A DNA stretch of 5,334 nt from positions 1-5,334 of the forward strand of contig JAJXXG010000172.1 in NCBI GenBank assembly GCA_021781255.1. The letters are read 5' to 3'. The notes beneath the pieces are model-generated. The model was not told where the DNA came from, did not search any database, and saw only the letters and a program-made list of their open reading frames with translations. This DNA comes from Acidobacteriota bacterium (GTDB lineage: Bacteria > Acidobacteriota > Terriglobia > Terriglobales > Acidobacteriaceae). A program made the translations under genes and the position numbers. Of the stretch, positions 1 to 5,334 are shown piece after piece. Position 1 is the stretch's first letter; each line of letters starts with the position of its first letter.

Positions 1-1449
1 AATCTGTATGATTTTGGACTCTTTAACGAGGTGAATACGGCCGTCATCAACCCCAATGGCGAGATGGCTCAGAAAAACGTGCTGATTCAGGCCATCGAAG
101 CGCGGCGCTGGACACTGACCTACGGTTTCGGCTTCGAAGCACAGACAGGGCAACCGCAGAACAATTGCTCGGGCGCAATCACTGCGGGAGTGGCATGCAA
201 TCCCAACGGGAAAACCGGGGTGAGCCCACGCGTGCTGGCCGATATCACCCGCAATGGACTATTTGGACGGGACCAGTCAGCGTCGGTTCGTGGCACCTAC
301 GGTCTGCTTGAGCAGAGCCTGGGAATTCAGTACCAGGTGCCGCATATCGAAGGCAATCCAAACTACGGCCTCACATTCTCGGGCGGTTATGCCAATAGTC
401 AGGATGTGTCGACGTATGTCGCGTCACGGCTTGAAGGCGCGTTCCGGTTGACGGAAAACTTTAACCGCCCGGGCTCCTGGATCTCGCGTGCCAATACTTT
501 CATCTATGAAATCGACTTCCGGCGAGTGAAGGTGGCCGCACCGACCCTGCAGGTGTATCCGGGCGAGATCTCTGAGCTTTCTACGGCAGCGCGTGTGGGA
601 GGTCCGGCATTTACATGGATTCGCGATACGCGCGATGTGCCGCTGGACGCGCACCGTGGGACATATATTAGCTTTCAAGAGTTTTTGAGCGATCGCATCT
701 TTGGTGCGCAAGCTGAGTTCAATCGCATCGACACATCGAACTCCAGCTACTACAGCTTCGACAAGGATCGCTTTGTCATTGCGCGCAATACGCGCTACGG
801 GCAGATTCGGGCTTTCGGTAATGGATCGAGCCGGTTAATTCCACTGCCGGAACGGCTTTATGCCGGCGGTCCGGCTTCGCTGCGCGGTTTTGCCCAGAAT
901 GCCGCTGGACCGCGCGATCCCGAGACCGGCTACCAGATTGGCGGCGCGGGAGCCCTGATCAACAGCACGGAACTGCGGCTCCCGCCCCCCACACTGCCCT
1001 GGTTTGGAAACACCGTTAGTTTCGTGCTCTTCCATGACATGGGGAACGTGTTCACGAATGCGGGTGATGCGTGGAAGAGTCTCCTGCGTGTGCGCCAGCC
1101 GGACAGCCTGGCATGCCGAGACGCGGTTATAACCGACCCTGCCGTTGCCTATCCGGCGGGTAGCTATGACCCCAAGGGAACCGGCCCCCTCACTTCAACC
1201 GGTCAGCAAGGCCCATGCAGCTTCAACAATTCTTCGCATGCGCTGGGTGCGGGCCTGCGTTACCACACGCCGGTAGGTCCCATCAGGTTTGATGTGAGTT
1301 ATAACCTGAATCCGCCGATCTTTCCTGTGAACATTAACTATTCAATTCCCACGACATCCACGAGCACGATCCCTGGTTTTGCGACGGGCCCGTATCTCGG
1401 CCAGGCGCCTCACATCAACTTCTTTTTCAGTCTGGGGCAAGCTTTCTGA
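1..1449 (+). CDS. Omp85-family (BamA/TamA-like) outer-membrane barrel protein, 5' truncated
   Basis: This is the C-terminal 482 residues of an Omp85 outer-membrane protein, a family that inserts beta-barrel proteins into the outer membrane or partners TamB. The frame is open from base 1. The first ~36 residues (LYDFGLFNEV, then VLIQAIEARR) read as the end of the last POTRA domain, so the GTG at 31 is internal. The rest is barrel: FTWIRDTRDVPLD at 204-216, GGPASLRGF at 289-297 (the conserved RGF loop-6 motif), NSTELRLP, FHDMGNVF at 344-351, HTPVGPIRFDVSYNLN at 422-437, and a final strand HINFFFSLGQAF ending in Phe482. Two cysteine pairs (56/66 and 372/406) lie in probable extracellular loops. 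The stop overlaps the next start by one base. The neighbouring TamB-like gene favours a TamA-type role, but BamA cannot be excluded without the missing POTRA domains. The family is confident; the subfamily is not. Confidence 0.93.
   Translation, partial: NLYDFGLFNEVNTAVINPNGEMAQKNVLIQAIEARRWTLTYGFGFEAQTGQPQNNCSGAITAGVACNPNGKTGVSPRVLADITRNGLFGRDQSASVRGTYGLLEQSLGIQYQVPHIEGNPNYGLTFSGGYANSQDVSTYVASRLEGAFRLTENFNRPGSWISRANTFIYEIDFRRVKVAAPTLQVYPGEISELSTAARVGGPAFTWIRDTRDVPLDAHRGTYISFQEFLSDRIFGAQAEFNRIDTSNSSYYSFDKDRFVIARNTRYGQIRAFGNGSSRLIPLPERLYAGGPASLRGFAQNAAGPRDPETGYQIGGAGALINSTELRLPPPTLPWFGNTVSFVLFHDMGNVFTNAGDAWKSLLRVRQPDSLACRDAVITDPAVAYPAGSYDPKGTGPLTSTGQQGPCSFNNSSHALGAGLRYHTPVGPIRFDVSYNLNPPIFPVNINYSIPTTSTSTIPGFATGPYLGQAPHINFFFSLGQAF
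1411..1446 (+). other. C-terminal beta-signal of the Omp85 barrel
   Basis: The last twelve residues, HINFFFSLGQAF, form an amphipathic final strand ending in phenylalanine. In outer-membrane barrel proteins such a C-terminal aromatic strand is the signal recognised by the BAM complex. It supports this stop codon as the true end of the protein and its location in the outer membrane. Confidence 0.75.
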
Positions 1450-1451
1450 TG
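1434..1451 (+). promoter_or_regulatory. Stop-start overlap TGATG with weak GGGG ribosome-binding site
   Basis: The TGA stop of the Omp85 gene (1447-1449) shares its final A with the ATG of the SurA-like gene (1449-1451). The only purine-rich candidate upstream is GGGG at 1434-1437, about 11 bases before the ATG, which is weak and rather distant. Starting the second protein probably relies on ribosomes that have just finished the first, that is, on translational coupling. The overlap is seen; the coupling is inferred. Confidence 0.6.
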
Positions 1452-1544
1452 AAGCCGTTCGCTCCATTTCGTCCGGCACCGTGCAGCAGCGCGCTGTTAT
1501 GGCTGCTGCTCGCGCTTTGGGCCATCGCGGTAAAAGTTCAAGGG
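1449..1544 (+). other. Signal peptide of the SurA-like protein
   Basis: Residues 1-32 have a basic N-region (Lys2, Arg8), a long Leu/Ala/Trp hydrophobic core at about 14-28, and a possible signal peptidase I site after Val-Gln-Gly32 (Val at -3, Gly at -1). Cys12 precedes the core, so this is not a lipobox. The exact cleavage point is a guess. Confidence 0.65.
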
Positions 1545-2243
1545 CAACAACCGGAAACCGCGTCGTGGACGGTCCTCGACCACGCTGTGGCCGTCGTGAA
1601 CCGGCGCGTCATATTGGCCAGTGATCTCGACGACGAGATCCGCCTCTCAGTTCTCGATCCGAATAACGCGCCGCAGCAGGAGCTTACGCGGCAGCAGGCA
1701 CTGGAAAAGCTGATCAGCCGGACACTGATCGAGCAGCAGATTCGCCAGGAGGATATACCGGCGATCGAACCCACGCAGAAGGATGTTGATGCCAGGCTCA
1801 TGAACCTCCGCCGGGAACTGCCGGTTTGTGTGCGGCAGAACTGCGCCACCGATGCAGGTTGGAGTAAATTTCTTGCGGCGCGCGGGTTGAACGAGCAGCG
1901 TGTAGAGAGATATCTCCGTTACCGGCTGGAAATCCTGCGCTTCATCGAGCAGCGGTTCCGGCAGGGTATTCAGATCTCCGAAAAACAAGTAGAAGCTTAT
2001 TATCGTGACACCCTGGTGCCGCAGTACACGGTCGGCGAAGCGGTTCCGCAATTGAGCCAGGTGGCGCCAAGGATTCAAGAGATTCTGTTGCAGCAGGAAG
2101 TGAATGTGATGTTCGATGCCTGGCTGAACAACCTGCGCCAGCAAGGTGATGTGGAGTTGCTCGATCCGGCGCTTGCCGCCGATGCCACACCGGCGCCGCA
2201 GGATGCAGTTGGGCCAGACAGCGTGAAAGGAAGCCGCAAGTGA
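1449..2243 (+). CDS. SurA-N-like periplasmic chaperone lacking a PPIase domain
   Basis: This is a 264-residue exported protein resembling the N-terminal chaperone domain of SurA, which binds unfolded outer-membrane proteins in the periplasm. Residues 1-32 look like a signal peptide with a hydrophobic core SALLWLLLALWAIAV. The mature part opens with HAVAVVNRRVILASDLDDEI (45-64), matching the typical SurA-N start in which a conserved asparagine precedes a 'del' helix. A helical region follows (about 77-172), then ISEKQVEAYYRD (176-187) and a closing helix with NVMFDAWLNNLRQQGDVELL (219-238), which in SurA-type proteins packs back on the N-terminal domain. The parvulin domain that would sit between these parts is absent. 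Cys127 and Cys132 form a CX4C pair that could make a disulfide. The last ~25 residues are rich in Ala, Pro and Asp and probably disordered. ATG 1449 is chosen because it places a signal peptide directly at the N-terminus. It lies between Omp85 and TamB-like genes, which fits outer-membrane protein delivery. Confidence 0.86.
   Translation: MKPFAPFRPAPCSSALLWLLLALWAIAVKVQGQQPETASWTVLDHAVAVVNRRVILASDLDDEIRLSVLDPNNAPQQELTRQQALEKLISRTLIEQQIRQEDIPAIEPTQKDVDARLMNLRRELPVCVRQNCATDAGWSKFLAARGLNEQRVERYLRYRLEILRFIEQRFRQGIQISEKQVEAYYRDTLVPQYTVGEAVPQLSQVAPRIQEILLQQEVNVMFDAWLNNLRQQGDVELLDPALAADATPAPQDAVGPDSVKGSRK
2226..2233 (+). promoter_or_regulatory. Ribosome-binding site and GTGA overlap for the TamB-like gene
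   Basis: AAAGGAAG lies 6 bases before the GTG at 2240 and is a good Shine-Dalgarno match inside the end of the SurA-like gene. It decides the start: the GTG overlaps the upstream TGA (2241-2243) by four bases in the common GTGA arrangement. The protein starting there has a short charged tail followed by a membrane segment. No ATG lies nearby in this frame, and the next in-frame ATG would lose the membrane anchor. Confidence 0.75.
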
Positions 2244-5200
2244 ACGAGCAGAAGATTGACGGCGAGCAGGAGCGCCCCAAGGCGCCGGCTCCGCGCGACC
2301 GCGTGCGCCGGTTCCTTCTGCATCATCTTCCGCTCACGGTTGCGGGCTCGGTGTTCCTGCTTGCGCTGGCGACAGCCGGCCTTTACTTTATCGCCAGTTC
2401 TGCCGCGTTCGAAAACCTGGCGCGCAAGCGGCTCATCGCCTCAATCGAAGAGATGACTGGCGGACACGTCGAGGTCGTGTCTTTTCATTGGCGCCTGCTG
2501 CACCTGGAAGCCGAGGCTGACGGCGTGACAATTCACGGACTGGAAGATCCCGGGGATGCGCCTCTGGCCAGGATTGAGCGGCTGCGCGTAGTTCTTAGTC
2601 TGCGCAATCTTTTCAGTCCGACGATTCGGCTGCGCAGTCTGGAAATTGACCGGCCCAGCCTGCACTTCATTGTTTATCCCGACGGCTCAACGAATCAACC
2701 GCATCCAAGCCGGCGGCAAAGCTCGTCGAAATCAGGCATCGAAACACTGTTTAATTTACACGCCGGACGAATCGCGGTGGAGCGGGGCAAACTCGACTAC
2801 GACTGCCGTGCAGCAAGCTTCGACTATCAAGATCGATACATGCCGCTCGACTTTACCGCCGACGATACGTCGCTTGCGATGCGTTATGTATCTCAGCCGT
2901 GGACCAAGCCCGCTTTTTATCGTATTGAGGTCGGCATTGCGGACTTCGATCTTTCGCGCGCCATCCCGCATAAAAGCCTCGCGGTCCATGGACAGGTGCA
3001 GGCGACACTCGATCTTGAACGCACACAGCTTCATCTGCGCTCCCTGAGGGTCACTGCGGAAAGACGCGGCGGCAAGAGGCATGCGCTGGACATTTCCGGA
3101 GATCTCAGCGACTTTACGCATCCCAAATGGCACGCGCGCCTTCTCGGCGAACTGGATCTGGGACTTATCGAACCCATGACCGGTTATGCCGATGCGCCGC
3201 AGGGTATCGCACGTGTCGATCTGACTGCCGCAGGTGGAGGACATGCGTTCCAAATCGACGGCGGCATATTTCTGCAAGGAGCAACTTACAACGGGGTTGG
3301 CATCGATGCCAGAAATATCGACGGCCAGGTGAGAGTTCACGCCGATGAGAGGCAGTTGCTGATCAGTGAGATTGAGATCCAGACCCATGACGGTGGCCGC
3401 ATTCAGGGGATGGTTTCGCTCTCGCCCTGGTTGCCGACGGATCCCTCTGCGCACCGACTGGCTTCAATTCGAGCCGCTGCATCCGCTGGGCAACGTAACA
3501 TCCTGGTGCGAGCGCCGGATTGGATCATTCCCGTCAATGGCAAGGTTCAAGCGGACTTCGAGAATGTGGCCTTGGATACTGCACTGGACATCGTTGCCCC
3601 GCCTGCCTTCCGTCGTTTGGGGTTGGACGCGCGATTGAACGGCTCCGCATCGGCTGCATGGTCGCACGGCGATAGCCGAACTGTTTTGGTGAGTGCGCAG
3701 CTCGGTCTGAGTCCTTCCCGGCAATCCCCCTCCGGCGAGGCGCCGGCAACCGGCACGATTGACGCCACCTATACGCATCAAAGCGGAACTGTAGAAGTGC
3801 GCAAGCTCGAATTGCACCTGCCTGCAAGCGAACTCGAAGCACATGGTAAGCTCGGCGCCTATCCCGTTGTCAGTCCGTCGGAGATGGCGATTGACTTCCA
3901 CTCTCACAACCTGGCGGAGTTCGATACGGCGCTGCGCGGCCTGGGCGTGAAGCGGTACGGCAGAACCGGCGTTGCGGCTCTACCGGTGACGTTGGAGGGC
4001 CAGGGTGATTTTCATGGAATGTGGACCGGCTCGCTTGTACGGCCACACATCGCCGGAGACCTGCAGGCCAAGCAGCTTGCTGTTGAGCTGCCGGATTCAG
4101 CCGGCTCGACATCGCAACAAACGCTGTACTTCGATACGGTTTCGGCTGAAGGCAACTATGCACCGGCGCAGATTTCAATCAAACATGCGGAACTCGTTCA
4201 CGGAGGCGCACGATTCGCGTTGGGAGGCACGCTGGACGCAGCGCCCGGCCGTGATCCGAGATTCGACACCACAGCCGTGCTCCATGCGCATGTCGATGCA
4301 TCCGAAGTTGACCTCGCGGAGGTGCAACCGTTCCTGGCAAGCGCGGGTTTTTCACGGCTTCCGGCCGCGGGAGCTCTGAGCGCTCGCTTTGAGCTCGATG
4401 GGCCGCTCAGCGGGCCGGCGATCTCAGGATCCCTCGCAATGGCGCGAGGGACAATTTATAACGAGCCGGTGACCAATCTTCACGCGGAAGGCTCTTTTTC
4501 CGACTCCGTGCTCAAGCTCGGGTCCGCCACAGCGAGCGAGGCCGGCGGCAGTCTTTCCACATCGGGGAACCTTAACTTTAAGACGAAGAGTTTTGTAATA
4601 GACGCGCGAGCCAGGAACATCGACGTCTCGCAGCTTGGTGTTGTACGCCGCGGCGGTCTGGATGCAACCGGCAAGCTGACATTTGCGCTCACCGGCTCAG
4701 GCACGCTGAGCAAGCCGCAACTGGAAGGTCTCGCGACGGTTACCGACCCTGCTTTGAACGGGCAGAGGTTTGGGGTTCTGCAGATCGCGGCGCACTCTGC
4801 GGGACCGCTTCTCAACTACACCGCCAGCACAACAATGGATCAGGCGTCGCTCCGTTTGCATGGGCAGACTGCGCTCCAAGGCGACTATTTTACGCGCGCC
4901 CAGCTTGCATTTTCGCGCTTTAACCTCGGGACGGCGCTGCGCATGGCGCGCGTTGGCGCGTTCGATGGAGCATCGGCCCTGGAGGGAACAGTATCGGTAA
5001 GCGGCCCGCTTGCACGTCCCGACGCTCTCGCGGGCGAAGCGCAATTGCGTCAGCTGGCATTCACTATTTCCGGCGTGCAATTCCGGAGCGATGGCGGACT
5101 GCATGCTACGTTCGCCAGCGGGCGCATTCATCTCGATCCGGTGCACGTGACGGGCGAGGACTCTGACCTGCGCGCGTACGGAGATCTCTCGCTCAATGGT

Positions 5201-5334
5201 TCGCGGCAACTCGACCTCGCCGCGGCCGGAGCTATCAACCTGAAAATCGCGGAGACAATCGATCCCGATCTGACGGCCAGCGGTTCCACCACTTTCCAGG
5301 TCCAGGCCCACGGTCCTCTCAATGCGCCCAATCT
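2240..5334 (+). CDS. TamB/AsmA-like translocation and assembly module protein, 3' truncated
   Basis: One frame stays open from GTG 2240 to the window edge (1031 complete codons; a trailing CT begins a leucine codon). Residues 1-30 are a charged cytoplasmic tail, about 31-52 a single membrane helix (LPLTVAGSVFLLALATAGLYF), and the rest is periplasmic. Residues 57-155 read as an AsmA/TamB N-terminal region: FENLARKRLIASIEEMTGGHVEV, FHWRLLHLEAEADGVTIHGLE and DRPSLHFIVYPDGSTN. The remainder is beta-rich and repetitive, with alternating polar and apolar residues and GxLxxP headers, as expected of the hydrophobic-groove fold of TamB and related lipid-transfer proteins. In the TAM complex TamB works with the Omp85 protein TamA; related AsmA-like proteins carry phospholipids to the outer membrane. 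The adjacent Omp85 gene supports a TamB identity. The C-terminal TamB (DUF490) domain is not in view, so an AsmA-like relative remains possible. A short stretch at residues 403-425 has unusual codon bias. Confidence 0.88.
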   Translation, partial: MNEQKIDGEQERPKAPAPRDRVRRFLLHHLPLTVAGSVFLLALATAGLYFIASSAAFENLARKRLIASIEEMTGGHVEVVSFHWRLLHLEAEADGVTIHGLEDPGDAPLARIERLRVVLSLRNLFSPTIRLRSLEIDRPSLHFIVYPDGSTNQPHPSRRQSSSKSGIETLFNLHAGRIAVERGKLDYDCRAASFDYQDRYMPLDFTADDTSLAMRYVSQPWTKPAFYRIEVGIADFDLSRAIPHKSLAVHGQVQATLDLERTQLHLRSLRVTAERRGGKRHALDISGDLSDFTHPKWHARLLGELDLGLIEPMTGYADAPQGIARVDLTAAGGGHAFQIDGGIFLQGATYNGVGIDARNIDGQVRVHADERQLLISEIEIQTHDGGRIQGMVSLSPWLPTDPSAHRLASIRAAASAGQRNILVRAPDWIIPVNGKVQADFENVALDTALDIVAPPAFRRLGLDARLNGSASAAWSHGDSRTVLVSAQLGLSPSRQSPSGEAPATGTIDATYTHQSGTVEVRKLELHLPASELEAHGKLGAYPVVSPSEMAIDFHSHNLAEFDTALRGLGVKRYGRTGVAALPVTLEGQGDFHGMWTGSLVRPHIAGDLQAKQLAVELPDSAGSTSQQTLYFDTVSAEGNYAPAQISIKHAELVHGGARFALGGTLDAAPGRDPRFDTTAVLHAHVDASEVDLAEVQPFLASAGFSRLPAAGALSARFELDGPLSGPAISGSLAMARGTIYNEPVTNLHAEGSFSDSVLKLGSATASEAGGSLSTSGNLNFKTKSFVIDARARNIDVSQLGVVRRGGLDATGKLTFALTGSGTLSKPQLEGLATVTDPALNGQRFGVLQIAAHSAGPLLNYTASTTMDQASLRLHGQTALQGDYFTRAQLAFSRFNLGTALRMARVGAFDGASALEGTVSVSGPLARPDALAGEAQLRQLAFTISGVQFRSDGGLHATFASGRIHLDPVHVTGEDSDLRAYGDLSLNGSRQLDLAAAGAINLKIAETIDPDLTASGSTTFQVQAHGPLNAPN
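2330..2395 (+). other. N-terminal membrane anchor of the TamB-like protein
   Basis: About 22 residues (31-52) without charged side chains, rich in Leu, Ala, Val and Phe, follow an Arg-rich stretch (RDRVRR at 19-24). Basic residues before the helix predict an N-in orientation, leaving the large C-terminal body in the periplasm, as in TamB and AsmA proteins. Confidence 0.8.
4034..5332 (+). repeat. Degenerate ~100-residue protein repeat in the TamB-like protein
   Basis: A header of the form Leu-x-x-Pro, usually preceded by Gly and followed by a hydrophobic residue and Gly, recurs at residues 599-602 (LVRPHIAG), 723-726 (LSGPAISG), 823-826 (LSKPQLEG), 924-927 (LARPDALAG) and 1027-1030 (LNAP, cut by the edge). 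The starts are 124, 100, 101 and 103 residues apart. Such headers are common in AsmA/TamB proteins, where they mark successive beta-sheet segments of the groove. The DNA itself is not repeated, so the copies are old. Confidence 0.6.
4430..4451. repeat. Perfect 8-bp inverted repeat inside the TamB-like gene
   Basis: TCCCTCGC at 4430-4437 and GCGAGGGA at 4444-4451 are exact reverse complements separated by six bases (AATGGC). The mRNA could form a strong hairpin. It lies well inside the coding frame and is not followed by a run of T, so it is not a terminator. It may be chance or a local pause site; no function can be assigned. Confidence 0.4.

Noticed and set aside
31..33. GTG as start codon of the first gene
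   Set aside because: The frame is open back to base 1 and the ten codons before it (NLYDFGLFNE) match the end of an Omp85 POTRA domain; no ribosome-binding site precedes it. The gene simply enters from outside the window.
689..696. GCGATCGC palindrome (HIP1-like octamer)
   Set aside because: I noticed only this one copy, inside coding sequence, and one copy of a GC-rich octamer is expected by chance; it does not indicate a cyanobacterial origin.
1647..2144. 165-codon open frame on the minus strand
   Set aside because: Antisense to the well-supported SurA-like gene; the product has no recognisable features.
2646..3047. 133-codon plus-strand frame overlapping the TamB-like gene
   Set aside because: The TamB-like frame gives coherent family-like protein across the same bases; this frame gives low-complexity Arg/Ser/Thr-rich sequence.
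2756..3454. 232-codon open frame on the minus strand
   Set aside because: It lies wholly antisense to the TamB-like gene, shows no recognisable domain and has no space for its own promoter. Long antisense frames are expected opposite GC-rich genes with strong codon bias.
4430..4451. Hairpin as an intrinsic terminator
   Set aside because: There is no T-run after the stem and the coding frame continues for about 880 bases beyond it.
4697..5311. 204-codon open frame on the minus strand
   Set aside because: Antisense to the TamB-like gene, rich in Arg/Cys/Ser in the pattern typical of reverse translations of GC-rich coding DNA, with no domain or start signal.

Overview
The window is a single, tightly packed, plus-strand gene cluster from a diderm (Gram-negative) bacterium with a moderately high GC content. 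It holds three consecutive cell-envelope genes: an Omp85-family (BamA/TamA-like) outer-membrane barrel protein cut off at its 5' end, a small SurA-N-like periplasmic chaperone without a peptidyl-prolyl isomerase domain, and a very large TamB/AsmA-like membrane-anchored protein cut off at its 3' end. The wording of all three proteins and their order resemble what I remember of Acidobacteriota (Terriglobales/Acidobacteriaceae). That taxonomic placement is inference; the diderm envelope is secure.

Layout. Bases 1-1449 hold the end of the last POTRA domain and the whole C-terminal beta-barrel of the Omp85 protein, ending in a C-terminal phenylalanine. The stop codon overlaps the start of the next gene by one base (TGATG, 1447-1451). 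Bases 1449-2243 encode the 264-residue secreted SurA-like protein. Its stop overlaps the GTG start of the third gene by four bases (GTGA, 2240-2243), with a good ribosome-binding site just upstream. From 2240 to the last base one frame stays open for 1031 complete codons: a short cytoplasmic tail, one membrane anchor, an AsmA-like N-terminal region and a long beta-rich repetitive region. The diagnostic TamB C-terminal domain would lie beyond the window.

How they work together. Inference from the families: the TamB-like protein spans from the inner membrane across the periplasm, the Omp85 barrel is its outer-membrane partner, and the SurA-like protein keeps outer-membrane clients unfolded but soluble on the way. 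The overlaps argue for one transcript with translational coupling, so the three products are probably made together. No promoter, terminator, RNA gene, mobile element or CRISPR array is visible, and there is no intergenic space in which to place one.

The points most worth checking are the isomerase-less chaperone lodged between the TamA-like and TamB-like genes, three CX(n)C cysteine pairs in the exported proteins, a roughly 100-residue repeat spacing in the TamB-like protein, and a short stretch near 3446-3514 where codon bias favours a different frame.
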